From contig NZ_JAHYBZ010000003.1 of assembly GCF_019430885.1 (NCBI RefSeq), positions 248,001-312,000 on the forward strand: 64,000 nt of DNA. The letters run 5' to 3'. A program made the position numbers and the translations under genes. Shown piece by piece: positions 1-8,425 of this stretch (within the stretch, counting starts at the first letter, position 1; the number at the start of each line of letters is the position of its first letter). This DNA is from Roseomonas alba. Its GTDB lineage: Bacteria > Pseudomonadota > Alphaproteobacteria > Acetobacterales > Acetobacteraceae. Below the pieces are notes generated by a model. The model was given only the letters and a program-made list of their open reading frames with translations. It searched no databases and had not been told where the DNA came from.

Positions 1-247
1 CGCCGGCGATGTCGGCCATCGGCAGCAGGGCCTTGGGGGACAGCGTCACCCAGCCGAAGCCGGTCATGATGGCGAGCACCACCAACCCGGCCGCGACGCC
101 GGCGAGGAAGACCCGCAACATCAGGAAGGAGCGGAACTGGAACTGCCCGAGGATGACAGCGGGTTCGAACACCCGCGCCTTCTCGAGCAGGAAGCCGAAG
201 GCCGCGCCCATGGCGAGGCCGAGCAGGATGGCAGCGAAGACGGACAT
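1..247 (-). CDS. YeeE/YedE-family (sulfur transport) membrane protein, partial
   Basis: Eighty-two codons are visible from an ATG at 247; the reading frame runs off the left edge, so the C-terminus is missing. The protein starts MSVFAAILLGLAMGAAFGF, has a second hydrophobic segment at about residues 46-64, and carries no signal peptide beyond the first membrane segment. It lies 10 nt downstream of another YeeE/YedE protein on the same strand, which is the usual paired arrangement of the short YeeE/YedE (DUF6691-like) half-transporters. These pairs are linked to thiosulfate or sulfide-related sulfur handling in other bacteria. Assignment rests on hydrophobic pattern and pairing, so the family is fairly sure and the substrate is not. 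Confidence 0.7.
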   Translation of the reverse strand, partial: MSVFAAILLGLAMGAAFGFLLEKARVFEPAVILGQFQFRSFLMLRVFLAGVAAGLVVLAIMTGFGWVTLSPKALLPMADIAG

Positions 248-257
248 GGTCGTGACC

Positions 258-776
258 TCAGCGCACGGGGCGGAAGAACAGGGTCGCGGTCAGGATGCCG
301 CCGGCGAACATGGCGACCACCGCGGCGAAGGAACCCAGCGAGAGCTGCGCCATGCCCGACAGGCCGTGGCCCGAGGTGCAGCCATCGGCGATGCGGGCAC
401 CGAGCAGCATCACGAAGCCCGCGGCGAAAGCCATGGCGAAACGCCCGATCGGGCCTAGGCCGGTCGCCCGCCGCCAGACCGGCGCGACCCCGCGCCGCAC
501 CGCGCCCGACAGGCGCGAGGAGGCGAAGGCCCCGAGCGCGATGCCGGCGACCAGCGCGACCTGCCACCAGTTCTTGGCGCCATCGAGATGCGCGGCCGCG
601 TAGCGGATGCCGCGGATGCCGGGATCGAGGAATTCGGCAAGCGAAGCGCCGACGGTGACGAATGAGGAGGAGGCACCGAGCGCGGTGCCCAAGAAAAGGA
701 AGGCAGGGATCTGCAGCAGGCCGATCAGTGCCCCCGCGAGGTAGGGCGACCAGGCCTTGTCGGTGAAGCGAGGCAT
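258..776 (-). CDS. YeeE/YedE family membrane protein
   Basis: This 172-residue protein has about four membrane segments. Near the C-terminus it carries the Gly/Cys motif GARIADGCTSGHGLSG, which is the hallmark Cys-containing loop of YeeE/YedE transporters; the cysteine is the residue implicated in thiosulfate passage in the family. The start at 776 follows GGAAGG about 9 nt upstream. It is the first gene of a leftward operon with the partial YeeE protein. The 5' region holds two palindromes (796-819 and 820-837), so regulated expression is likely. In other proteobacteria such pairs are often controlled by ArsR-type sulfide/persulfide sensors, but no regulator gene is visible here. Confidence 0.85.
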   Translation of the reverse strand: MPRFTDKAWSPYLAGALIGLLQIPAFLFLGTALGASSSFVTVGASLAEFLDPGIRGIRYAAAHLDGAKNWWQVALVAGIALGAFASSRLSGAVRRGVAPVWRRATGLGPIGRFAMAFAAGFVMLLGARIADGCTSGHGLSGMAQLSLGSFAAVVAMFAGGILTATLFFRPVR

Positions 777-795
777 GGAGCGAATCCTTCCGACA

Positions 796-819
796 AAGTG
801 CGGTCACGCGACCGCACTT
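796..819. promoter_or_regulatory. Perfect 10-bp inverted repeat in the yeeE leader
   Basis: The arms AAGTGCGGTC and GACCGCACTT are perfectly complementary around the 4-nt loop ACGC. On the minus strand the structure lies 20-43 nt upstream of the start codon at 776, so it is probably inside the 5' UTR. It could be a protein operator or an RNA hairpin affecting translation. There is no U-tract, so a simple terminator is unlikely. Confidence 0.5.
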
Positions 820-837
820 CATTAGAATATTCGAATG
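820..837. promoter_or_regulatory. AT-rich near-palindrome, candidate operator
   Basis: The 18-bp sequence CATTAGAATATTCGAATG is an inverted repeat with one mismatched pair, centred on GAATATTC. Its size and AT-rich centre resemble ArsR-family (BigR/SqrR-like) operators, which often control YeeE/YedE genes. It sits between the divergent yeeE and photolyase genes and probably overlaps the -10 region of the leftward promoter. The regulator assignment is inference. Confidence 0.4.
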
Positions 838-893
838 CACGAATCCTGCAACAGTGATGACGCAGCGCCAGGACGCCCCCACATAAATCAGCG

Positions 894-2324
894 ATGCCCG
901 ACGTTGCCTTGCTCTGGTTCCGCCAGGATCTGCGCCTGGCCGACAATCCTGCCCTCTCCGCCATTGCCGGGCGGCCCGTGCTGCCGGTCTATGTCCTCGA
1001 GGACGGCACGCACGCGCCGGGTGGCGCGGCGCGGTGGTGGCTGCATCACAGCCTGGTCGCACTGTCGGCGGACCTCGCCGCGCGCGGCGCGCCGCTGCTG
1101 ATCCTGCACGGCGATCCGCGGCGGCTGATCCCGGACCTCGCCGCCCGCATCGGCGCCGGCGAGGTCCATGCCGGTCGCCAAACCGAACCCGAGGCGCGGC
1201 AGCGCGATGCCGCCGTCCATGCCGCGTTGCAGGAGGCCGGCGGGCGGCTCGTTTTGCACCGCAGCGCGCTGTTGCACGAACCGCACCTCGTCCGGACCGC
1301 GACCGGCAAGCCCTTCTCGGTCTTCACGCCGTTCGCGCGGGCGCTTTTCGCGGCGCTGGAGGATCTCCCGCCGCCGCTGCCGGCGCCCGACCGCCTGATC
1401 GCCGCCCCCGGCGCGCCGGCGGGCCTGGAGATCGCGGCGCTCAGGCTGCTGCCCCGCCCGCCGGAGCCCGACTGGGCGGTGGAATTTCCCACCCATTGGA
1501 CCCCCGGTGAAGCCGGCGCCGCCGCCCGGCTCACCGCCTTCCTGGCGGAAGGCCTCAACGCCTATGCGGAACGCCGCGACCGGCCAGCCGCCCCCTGGGG
1601 CACCTCGGGCCTGTCGCCGCATCTCCATCTGGGCGAGATCTCGCCCCGCCAGGTCTGGCACGCCGCCCAGGCGCAAGGCGGCCGCGGCCTGGAGGTCTTC
1701 CTGAAGGAGGTGCTGTGGCGGGAGTTCTCCCACCACCTGCTGTGGCATCACCCGACCCTGCCCGATCAACCGTTACGCCCTGAATTCAATGCCTTCCCCT
1801 GGACGACGGATGCCGCAATGCTGCGGGCGTGGCAGCGCGGACGGACCGGCTACCCGATCGTCGATGCCGGGATGCGCCAGCTCTGGCGCAGCGGATGGAT
1901 GCACAACCGGGTCCGGATGATCGTCGCCTCCTTTCTCGTGAAGCACCTGCTCCAGCCCTGGCAGTCGGGCGAGGCCTGGTTCTGGGACACGCTGGTCGAT
2001 GCCGACCTCGCGAACAACGCCGCCTCCTGGCAATGGGTCGCCGGCTGCGGGGCCGATGCCGCGCCCTTCTTCCGCGTCTTCAACCCCGTCCTGCAGGGCG
2101 AGAAATTCGATCCCGACGGCGCCTATGTGCGGCGCTGGTGCCCCGAGCTCGCCCGCTTGCCCGATCGCTTCGTCCACCGACCGCATGAGGCACCGGCAGC
2201 CGTCCTTGGCGGCGCCGGGGTGACGCTTGGCCGGGACTACCCGGCGCCGATCGTCGATCTCGCGGCAGGCCGCGCCCGCGCCCTCGCGGCTTTCGCCGCC
2301 ATCAAGGGCGGTGCGGCGGCGTGA
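894..2324 (+). CDS. phrB: Deoxyribodipyrimidine photolyase (cryptochrome/photolyase family)
   Basis: The 476-residue length matches class I CPD photolyases, which use FADH- and blue light to split cyclobutane pyrimidine dimers. The N-terminal alpha/beta antenna-binding domain begins with the family motif VALLWFRQDLRLADNPAL. The C-terminal FAD domain shows WGTSGLSPHLHLGEISPRQV (about residues 234-253), HNRVRMIVASFLVKHLL (about 337-353) and WFWDTLVDADLANNAASWQW (about 362-381), which hold FAD-binding and electron-transfer Trp positions. The gene overlaps the downstream metallophosphoesterase by 4 nt (GTGA), so the two are translationally coupled. A cryptochrome-like role cannot be excluded, but the motif set is that of a repair enzyme. 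Confidence 0.95.
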   Translation: MPDVALLWFRQDLRLADNPALSAIAGRPVLPVYVLEDGTHAPGGAARWWLHHSLVALSADLAARGAPLLILHGDPRRLIPDLAARIGAGEVHAGRQTEPEARQRDAAVHAALQEAGGRLVLHRSALLHEPHLVRTATGKPFSVFTPFARALFAALEDLPPPLPAPDRLIAAPGAPAGLEIAALRLLPRPPEPDWAVEFPTHWTPGEAGAAARLTAFLAEGLNAYAERRDRPAAPWGTSGLSPHLHLGEISPRQVWHAAQAQGGRGLEVFLKEVLWREFSHHLLWHHPTLPDQPLRPEFNAFPWTTDAAMLRAWQRGRTGYPIVDAGMRQLWRSGWMHNRVRMIVASFLVKHLLQPWQSGEAWFWDTLVDADLANNAASWQWVAGCGADAAPFFRVFNPVLQGEKFDPDGAYVRRWCPELARLPDRFVHRPHEAPAAVLGGAGVTLGRDYPAPIVDLAAGRARALAAFAAIKGGAAA

Positions 2325-3100
2325 TCCCCTCGGCTGACGACCTGCTGCGGGACGGATTCAGCGGGCTGCGCGTGGTCGGCGACGTGCATGGCGACGCCCG
2401 CGGCTTCGCCGCCGCGGTGGCCGGCGCCGAAGCGGCGGGGCTGTTCCTGATTCAGCTCGGCGACCTGACCGATCACGGGTCAGACAATCCCGCCGTGCTG
2501 CGCGCGATGTTCGGCCTGATCGATGCCGGTCGCGGCCTCTTCCTCCTCGGCAATCACGACCACAAGCTGCGGCGGGCGCTGACCGGCCAGGCCGTCCGGA
2601 TGGAACGGGACGGGCTCGGCCGCACCCTCGACCAGATCGCCGCGGCGCCGGATGGCGAGGCCCTCAAGGCTCGCGCCATCGCCGAAATCGGACGCGCGCC
2701 GGCCTGGCTCGTGCTGGGCCGGCTGATGTTCGTCCATGCCGCCTTCCATGACGGGATGCTGCAGCACCCCTCCCCGCCCGATGCCGGGGAAGCACGGCCC
2801 GAAGGGCTGGTGGGCCGCGCGATCTTCGGCCAGGTGACCGGACGACGCAGCGCAGACGGCTTCCCGATCCGCCTGACCAACTGGGTCGACCGGATCCCAA
2901 CTTGGCTGACCGTGCTGGTCGGGCACGACAACCGCTCCACGAACGGGCGGCCGGCAACCATGACCGGGCTGCGCGGCGGACGGGCCATCTTCCTCGATAC
3001 CGGGGCGGGAAAGGGCGGGGCACTGGCCTGGCAGGACTTCTCGCTGGCCGAGGCCGGACTGGATGCGCCGCAGGGGCGCAGCGCCGCCATGCCGGCGTGA
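2321..3100 (+). CDS. Metallophosphoesterase (calcineurin-like)
   Basis: The 259-residue protein has the ordered metal-binding motifs of the calcineurin-like phosphoesterase superfamily: GDVHGD (about 20-25), GDLTDHGS (about 47-54), GNHDHK (about 77-82), a VHA motif near residue 137 and GHDN near 201. The pattern and size resemble bacterial PrpE/ApaH-type Ser/Thr phosphatases or bis(nucleosyl)-tetraphosphatases, and the substrate is not determined. Translation starts at a GTG overlapping the photolyase stop codon. Two strong hairpins follow the stop (3102-3160). There is no signal peptide, so the protein is cytoplasmic. Confidence 0.85.
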   Translation: MIPSADDLLRDGFSGLRVVGDVHGDARGFAAAVAGAEAAGLFLIQLGDLTDHGSDNPAVLRAMFGLIDAGRGLFLLGNHDHKLRRALTGQAVRMERDGLGRTLDQIAAAPDGEALKARAIAEIGRAPAWLVLGRLMFVHAAFHDGMLQHPSPPDAGEARPEGLVGRAIFGQVTGRRSADGFPIRLTNWVDRIPTWLTVLVGHDNRSTNGRPATMTGLRGGRAIFLDTGAGKGGALAWQDFSLAEAGLDAPQGRSAAMPA

Positions 3101-3101
3101 C

Positions 3102-3160
3102 TTGGAGAGGGGCTCCGCCCCTCTCCAAACCTCTCCCCGCCAAAGGCCCGAGGCCTTTGG
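3102..3160 (+). terminator. Two consecutive perfect hairpins after the metallophosphoesterase
   Basis: The first hairpin (3102-3128) has 12-bp arms TTGGAGAGGGGC / GCCCCTCTCCAA around a TCC loop. The second (3140-3160) has 9-bp arms CCAAAGGCC / GGCCTTTGG around CGA. There is no U-run, so this is a GC-rich terminator-like or dispersed intergenic element rather than a classical Rho-independent terminator. Related hairpins occur at 3256-3278, 12109-12138 and 63059-63080. Confidence 0.5.
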
Positions 3161-3255
3161 AAACCATCAGTCAATCTGTCTCGCGGGAAGGGAATGGTGT
3201 GCCCATCCGGCGACGGATACATGGGATTCGTGGGCCCTTGGCAGGTGGGGTTATC

Positions 3256-3278
3256 GGAGGAGGGCAGAGCCCTCCCCC
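3256..3278 (-). terminator. Hairpin after the creatininase gene
   Basis: GGAGGAGGGC pairs with GCCCTCCCCC around AGA with one mismatch, 10 nt beyond the stop codon at 3288 on the minus strand. It is terminator-like but has no U-tract. Confidence 0.4.
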
Positions 3279-3287
3279 GGGCCACGC

Positions 3288-4058
3288 TCACCCCCACAGC
3301 TTGGCGTTGCTCAGCTCCTCCGCGATCCGCTCCGCCGCCGCCTCCAGCAGCGCCTCCCCCTTCTCCGCCGAGGCTGCCCGTGCATCGCCGATCACCCCGC
3401 TCGGCGAGATGTCCTTGAACGACCGCCGCCGGATCATCGCGGCGGGCTGGCCTTCCGGCCGGGTCGAATGCGGGCCATGCGCCTCCGCGAGACGATCGCC
3501 GCGCACCGCCTCGGGCAGCAGGGTCATGATCATCGAGGTCTCGGCCTCGCAGGCGTGCAGCACGTTGGATTGGCGTTCGAGAATCGGGGCGAAGGCGTCG
3601 CCCGCGAGATGCCAATAGGTGCCGGCGGCGACCGCGATGCCGAATTCGGTCTGGCACTCGCCGCCCACCACCGCGACGGCTTCGGCATTGCCGCCATGGC
3701 CGTTCAGCAGCATGACGCGCTTGAAGCCAGCCCGCGCCGCGGAACGGACGACACCCTTCAGCACTGCGGAAAAGGTCGCGAAATCCAGCGTCACCGTGCC
3801 GCCGAAGGGCACGTGATGCTCGGCGAGGCCAGTCCAGACGCAGGGGGTGACGACGACGGGCCGGCCCACCGCCGCCAGACGGTGCGCGACCCGTTGCGCG
3901 ACGCCATTGGCGCAGATGATGTCGACGCCAGTGGCCAGATGCGGCCCATGCTGCTCCAGTGACGCGACCGGCACGATCACCAGCGCCCCCGCGGCCGCGC
4001 GCTCGTTGAGCTCGGCGAAAGTCAGCTTCATCCATTCGATTTCGGTCGCGTGCGCCAT
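3288..4058 (-). CDS. Creatininase-family amidohydrolase
   Basis: The 256-residue protein has the metal-ligand motifs of the creatininase superfamily: SLEQHGPH at residues 33-40 (Glu and His ligands), an Asp in GVD just after, and NGHGGN at 119-124. The family contains creatinine amidohydrolase, mycofactocin-associated peptidases and cyclic amide hydrolases, so the likely activity is hydrolysis of a cyclic or linear amide; the exact substrate is open. The start at 4058 is chosen because GGAGGAT lies directly upstream and the conserved N-terminus begins there; a longer open frame to 4244 has no homology-like character. It is divergent from the sixA-like gene and far from the hydantoinase cluster. 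Confidence 0.85.
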   Translation of the reverse strand: MAHATEIEWMKLTFAELNERAAAGALVIVPVASLEQHGPHLATGVDIICANGVAQRVAHRLAAVGRPVVVTPCVWTGLAEHHVPFGGTVTLDFATFSAVLKGVVRSAARAGFKRVMLLNGHGGNAEAVAVVGGECQTEFGIAVAAGTYWHLAGDAFAPILERQSNVLHACEAETSMIMTLLPEAVRGDRLAEAHGPHSTRPEGQPAAMIRRRSFKDISPSGVIGDARAASAEKGEALLEAAAERIAEELSNAKLWG

Positions 4059-4174
4059 GGCATCCTCCGTCGCTGCGGTACGGCGCGAAGATGCGGCGCG
4101 CCTTCCGCGGCGTCGAGGGTCCGGCCCCGCGCAGCCGCGACAGGCGCGACGGGTCGTGGCAAGATGGCCGGGAC

Positions 4175-4711
4175 ATGCGTCAGCTCCTCCTCCTGCGCCA
4201 CGCCAAGTCCTCCTGGGACGACCCCTCGCTCGCCGATCATGCACGGCCGCTCAATGCGCGCGGCAGGCGGGCCGCCACCGCGATGGCGGCGGCGATGCGC
4301 GACCTGGGCCTGTCACCGGACGTGGTGATGGTCTCCTCCGCCCGGCGCACGCTGCAGACGCTGGAGGCGATCTCGCCCTTCGCCGACAGCCCGCTGATCG
4401 AGCCGATGGACGACCTCTATCTGGCCCCCTGGACGCGCATGCTGGACCTGCTGCGCCAGGCCCCGGAGACCGCCCGCAGCGTGCTGCTGATCGGCCATAA
4501 TCCGGGACTTCAGGATCTCGCCCTGGCCCTGGCCGGGCCGGCCGCCATGGCCGGAGCCACCTCGGTGGCCGCACGACGCATGGCCGAGGGCTTCCCGACC
4601 TGCGCCCTCGCCGAATTCACCGTCGCCACGCCCTGGCGTGGCCTGGCCGAAGGGGGTGGACGGCTCGTCCGCTTCCTGGTGCCTGCCGACCTCCCGGAAA
4701 CCGTCCAGTGA
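4175..4711 (+). CDS. sixA: SixA-like histidine phosphatase
   Basis: The 178-residue protein opens with LLLLRHAKSSWDD; residues 7-12 (LRHAKS) are the RH catalytic motif of the histidine phosphatase superfamily, and the second catalytic His lies in LLIGHNPGLQDL near residue 108. Size and motif spacing match SixA, which dephosphorylates phosphohistidine on phosphotransfer proteins. The next gene starts at a GTG that overlaps this stop codon by 4 nt, so it is coupled to a CYTH/CHAD protein that may bind polyphosphate. An ATG-led frame further upstream (4091) is less likely because the family starts right at the RHG strand. Confidence 0.85.
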   Translation: MRQLLLLRHAKSSWDDPSLADHARPLNARGRRAATAMAAAMRDLGLSPDVVMVSSARRTLQTLEAISPFADSPLIEPMDDLYLAPWTRMLDLLRQAPETARSVLLIGHNPGLQDLALALAGPAAMAGATSVAARRMAEGFPTCALAEFTVATPWRGLAEGGGRLVRFLVPADLPETVQ

Positions 4712-6300
4712 CCATGTCGTCGTCCAATGGGCGCGTCAGCCGCGCCCCGCTCGCCGAACAGACCGTTGAGCCGCCACAACCCACGCCCGCCCCGGTCATC
4801 GAAGTGCCCCCGGCCCACGAGCCGGTCTCGCTGGAATTCGACCTGCCGCCCGATGCGGCCGGCCGACTCGGGCGGCTCCCGGCGATCGCGGCGCTGCGCC
4901 AGGGCCGGGCCCGCGGCGCGGCGGCCGCGATCATGTGGTACGACAGCGCCGATGGCCGCCTGGCCGCCGAGGGGCTGGTGGTCGAAGCAGCCTCGCGCGG
5001 GCCGCGCCGGCTGCTGCGCATGCTGCCTGAGGAAGCGGCAGCCTGGCATCCGGGCTGCCCGCCGCGCCTCCTGCGGCAACTCGCCGCCGATGAGGTGCCC
5101 GAGGAAGCCGCGACCGACGCCCTGGCCGCCTTTGCCGCCTTCGCGGGCCGACAGCAGGGCATCCGGCTGGACACCGAGCACGGCCCCGTCCAGCTCATCC
5201 TGCTGGAGGGCCGGCTGCGCAGCGTTGCGGCCGAACGGCCGGCCGCGCGGCTGACCCTGACCGGCACGCTGGATGGCGTTCTCGCCGTCGCGCGGATCAT
5301 CGCCGCCGAGCTACCGTTGCTGCCGCCGCTCGCCGCCCTGGCCGAGGAAGGCCGGGCGCTCGCGGCCAACCAGCCGGCGCGCCCCTATCGTCTCGGCGCG
5401 CCGGATACCTCCGCCGCCACGACGGCCGAGGACGCCTTCGTCATCGCCGCCGGCCATCTGCTGGAGGTGCTGCGCCAGCAATCGGCACGCATCCGGGCCG
5501 ATTCAGCACCCGAGCCGGTGCACCAGACGCGTGTCGCGCTGCGTCGTCTGCGCTCGGTCTTCCGGGTGTTTCGCACCGTCACCGACTGCGCCGCCCTGCG
5601 CGGCATCGACGCGCGGCTGCGGGAAGTACTGGCCGTACTCGGCCCGGCCCGCGACTGGGACGTCTTCCTGGGCGGCATCGTGCGGGAGGTCGAGACCGCC
5701 TTCCCGGACGACAAGCGCATCGCCGGGCTGCGCCGCGCCGCGGAAGCCCAGAAGAAGGAAGCCTATGCCGCCGTGCTCGCCATGCTGGCCGGACCGGCCT
5801 GGCGGCTGCTGTTCATCGATGCGGTGGGTCTGCTCCTCACCCGCCCCTGGCGCGATGCGGAGGAGGAAGCGCGCCTCGCCGCCCTGACCGCGCCCGTGGA
5901 GAATTTCGGCCGTTCGGTGCTCGCCCGACGCTGGCAGAGGCTGCGCCGCGCCGGCGACGGCTTCGAGGGGCTGAACGCCGAGGAGCTCCATGAACTCCGC
6001 CTGGACGGCAAGCGCCTGCGCTACGCCGCCGAAGTCTTCGCCCCGGTCTTCGGCATCAAGGCCGGCCGCCGCTTCCTGCGCCGCGTCGCCGCGCTGCAGG
6101 ATGGGCTGGGCCTGGCCAATGACGCGGCGGTGGCGCGCGGCCTGGCGGCGAAGCTGGCCAAGCCCGGCGATGGCGGCCGCGCCTGGGCGGTGGGCGTCGT
6201 CGAGGGCTGGAGCGAGGCCCGCGTCGCAGCCAATCGCAATGATGCGCGCGAGGCATGGGAGCGGCTGCACGGCAAGGATCGTTTCTGGTCAGACGAGTAG
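4708..6300 (+). CDS. CYTH-like/CHAD domain protein
   Basis: The 530-residue protein has a degenerate CYTH-like region (about 35-225) and a CHAD domain (about 240-525). CHAD hallmarks are two helices rich in conserved His and Arg/Lys: VHQTRVALRRLRSVFR (about 271-286) and LHELRLDGKRLRYAAEVF (about 426-443), the pattern that binds polyphosphate in studied CHAD proteins. In the N-terminal part the canonical ExExK motif is reduced to SLEFDL, so triphosphatase activity is doubtful. Residues 20-40 are Pro-rich. The gene is coupled to the sixA-like phosphatase, suggesting a role in phosphate or polyphosphate metabolism; that role is inference. Confidence 0.85.
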   Translation: MTMSSSNGRVSRAPLAEQTVEPPQPTPAPVIEVPPAHEPVSLEFDLPPDAAGRLGRLPAIAALRQGRARGAAAAIMWYDSADGRLAAEGLVVEAASRGPRRLLRMLPEEAAAWHPGCPPRLLRQLAADEVPEEAATDALAAFAAFAGRQQGIRLDTEHGPVQLILLEGRLRSVAAERPAARLTLTGTLDGVLAVARIIAAELPLLPPLAALAEEGRALAANQPARPYRLGAPDTSAATTAEDAFVIAAGHLLEVLRQQSARIRADSAPEPVHQTRVALRRLRSVFRVFRTVTDCAALRGIDARLREVLAVLGPARDWDVFLGGIVREVETAFPDDKRIAGLRRAAEAQKKEAYAAVLAMLAGPAWRLLFIDAVGLLLTRPWRDAEEEARLAALTAPVENFGRSVLARRWQRLRRAGDGFEGLNAEELHELRLDGKRLRYAAEVFAPVFGIKAGRRFLRRVAALQDGLGLANDAAVARGLAAKLAKPGDGGRAWAVGVVEGWSEARVAANRNDAREAWERLHGKDRFWSDE

Positions 6301-6413
6301 GCACGCTTCCTGAGACGCTTCTCGCAATCGTCGCACAGCGTTAACGCCTTCCTGCCGAAAATTGGGCCAGCGACCGGTTGCAGGCGCGGGGGGGATCGGT
6401 CTAACGATCGCCC

Positions 6414-6971
6414 GTGCTCGAACGACGGCGTATCTTCAAAGGCCGCAGGACCCGGCCCCGCATGCGCGGCGCAGCACTGCTGATCTCGGCAGTGGTGGCG
6501 GTACCGCTCTTGCTCGCGCTGGCCCTGCCCACCAACCTGTTCGGTTCCGCGCCTGCGGACCGGCAATGGCGCGCGGATGCCGCCGATATCCGGGTCGTGG
6601 ATGGCGAGACCCTCGCGCTGGGTGAGCAGGTGGTGCGCCTGTCCGGCATGGCCGCGCCGATGCGCGGGGAGGCCTGCCAGCGCGCGAACGGCGACAGGTT
6701 CGATTGTGGCGGTGCCTCGGCTGCGGCGCTGATGCGCCTCGTCGCCGGCCGGCCCGTCACCTGCCGCATCACCGGCCGGGACGCCTTCGGCCGCGGCATC
6801 GGCCAATGCGAAGCGGGTGGCGCCGACCTCGGCCGCTCACTGGTCGGTGGTGGCTATGCCATCGCGACCGGCAGCGCCATGCGTGGCGCCGAGGCGGCAG
6901 CCCGCCAGGGTCGCAATGGCCTCTGGGCGAACCGTTCCGGCAGCCCGCAGGATTGGCGCGACCGCGAATGA
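6414..6971 (+). CDS. Secreted or membrane-anchored thermonuclease-fold (SNase-like) protein, active site degenerate
   Basis: The 185-residue protein has an N-terminal membrane/signal segment (about 19-40, LLISAVVAVPLLLALAL) and then an SNase-like OB fold: IRVVDGETLAL near residue 60, VVRLSGMAAP near 75, and RDAFGRGIGQC near 122. In active nucleases these read DGDT and RLxGIDAPE, with the Asp/Glu residues binding calcium and acting in catalysis. Here they are DGET and GMAAPM, so the key acidic residues are lost, while the later Arg is kept. It may be a non-catalytic family member. GTG at 6414 is used as start; an in-frame ATG at 6462 is an alternative with a shorter signal region. Confidence 0.7.
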   Translation: MLERRRIFKGRRTRPRMRGAALLISAVVAVPLLLALALPTNLFGSAPADRQWRADAADIRVVDGETLALGEQVVRLSGMAAPMRGEACQRANGDRFDCGGASAAALMRLVAGRPVTCRITGRDAFGRGIGQCEAGGADLGRSLVGGGYAIATGSAMRGAEAAARQGRNGLWANRSGSPQDWRDRE

Positions 6972-7001
6972 CAGGTGGGTCATGCGCGCCGGCCGGCGCG
7001 T

Positions 7002-7031
7002 TTGCCAATCCCGTCGGCGCACCCTTATCTT
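7002..7031 (+). promoter_or_regulatory. Candidate sigma-70 promoter of gltA
   Basis: TTGCCA (7002-7007, 5 of 6 to the -35 consensus) and TATCTT (7026-7031) are separated by 18 nt, about 64 nt upstream of the citrate synthase start. A strong Shine-Dalgarno sequence GAGGAA follows at 7081-7086. No experimental start site is known. Confidence 0.45.
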
Positions 7032-7094
7032 GCGCTGCATCATAACGGTCGGGGCCATCCTAGCCCCCGCCCAACGAACTGAGGAAGTTCCTGC

Positions 7095-8399
7095 ATGACC
7101 AGCAAGGCCACCGGTTCCATCACCGTCACGCTCGACGGTTCGAACAAGAGCACCTCCCTGCCGCTGCTTGGCGGAACGCTTGGGCCTCAGGTGGCCGACA
7201 TCCGTAAGCTGTACGGCGACCTCGGGATCTTCACCTACGATCCGGGCTACGGTGCGACGGCGTCCTGCGAGAGCACCATCACCTACATCGATGGCGATGA
7301 AGGTGTGCTGCTCTATCGCGGCTATCCGATCGAACAGCTGGCGGAGAAGTCCGACTTCCTCGAGATCTGCTACCTGCTGCTGAACGGTGAGCTGCCGGAC
7401 AAGGCCGAGTACGACGCCTTCCACAAGGGCGTGACGTACCACACCATGCTGCATGAGCAGCTGAAGAGCTTCTTCAACGGCTTCCGCCGCGACGCGCATC
7501 CGATGGCGATCATGTGCGGCGTCGTCGGCGCGATGGCCGCCTTCTACCATGACAATCTGAACATCAACGATCCGGAGCAGCGCCGCATCGCGGCCTTCCG
7601 CCTGATCGCCAAGGTGCCGACCATCGCGGCCTGGGCCTACAAGTACTCGATCGGCCAGCCGTTCCTCTATCCGCGCAACGACCTCGGCTATGCCGAGAAC
7701 TTCCTCTACATGCTGAACGGCGTGCCGGCCGAGGAATACGTCAACAACCCGATCCTCTCCCGCGCCATGGATCGCATCCTGATCCTGCATGCGGACCACG
7801 AGCAGAACGCGTCCACCTCGACGGTGCGCCTGGCGGGCTCGACGGGCGCCAACCCCTTCGCCTGCATCGCTGCCGGCATCGCCGCCCTGTGGGGCCCGGC
7901 GCATGGCGGTGCCAACGAGGCGGTGCTGAAGATGCTCGCCGAGATCGGCGACGTGAAGAACATCCCGCAGTTCATCAGCGAGGTGAAGGACAAGAACTCC
8001 CACACCAAGCTCATGGGCTTCGGCCACCGGGTCTACAAGAACTTCGACCCGCGCGCGAAGATCATGAAGGAGACCTGCCACGAGGTCCTCGCCGAGCTCG
8101 GCATCAAGGATGAGCCGCTGCTCGACATGGCGATGGAGATGGAGCGGATCGCTCTGTCCGACGACTACTTCATCCAGCGCAAGCTCTATCCGAACGTGGA
8201 TTTCTATTCGGGCATCATCCTGAAGGCGATGGGCATCCCGACCAGCATGTTCACCGTGCTCTTCGCGGTCGCGCGCACCGTCGGCTGGGTGAGCCAGTGG
8301 AAGGAACTGATCGAGGATCCGTCCCAGCGCATCGGCCGTCCGCGCCAGATCTACACCGGCGCCCCGGCCCGCGACTTCGTGCCGATGGACAAGCGCTGA
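7095..8399 (+). CDS. gltA: Citrate synthase
   Basis: The 434-residue enzyme condenses acetyl-CoA and oxaloacetate to citrate, the entry step of the TCA cycle. The catalytic triad motifs are in order: [13 protein letters not shown] (about residues 232-244, His), GPAHGGANE (about 266-274, His) and VDFYSG (about 368-373, Asp). Length and the N-terminal strand region match the hexameric, NADH-sensitive type of Gram-negative citrate synthases. It is monocistronic: a promoter-like element precedes it, and a hairpin with a T-run follows at 8426-8457. Confidence 0.97.
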   Translation: MTSKATGSITVTLDGSNKSTSLPLLGGTLGPQVADIRKLYGDLGIFTYDPGYGATASCESTITYIDGDEGVLLYRGYPIEQLAEKSDFLEICYLLLNGELPDKAEYDAFHKGVTYHTMLHEQLKSFFNGFRRDAHPMAIMCGVVGAMAAFYHDNLNINDPEQRRIAAFRLIAKVPTIAAWAYKYSIGQPFLYPRNDLGYAENFLYMLNGVPAEEYVNNPILSRAMDRILILHADHEQNASTSTVRLAGSTGANPFACIAAGIAALWGPAHGGANEAVLKMLAEIGDVKNIPQFISEVKDKNSHTKLMGFGHRVYKNFDPRAKIMKETCHEVLAELGIKDEPLLDMAMEMERIALSDDYFIQRKLYPNVDFYSGIILKAMGIPTSMFTVLFAVARTVGWVSQWKELIEDPSQRIGRPRQIYTGAPARDFVPMDKR

Positions 8400-8425
8400 G
8401 CCCTTCCCGTCAGGGCGAACATGCG

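Noticed and set aside
7081..7092. Possible hairpin AGGAA-G-TTCCT hiding the gltA Shine-Dalgarno sequence
   Set aside because: The loop would be one nucleotide, too small to form.
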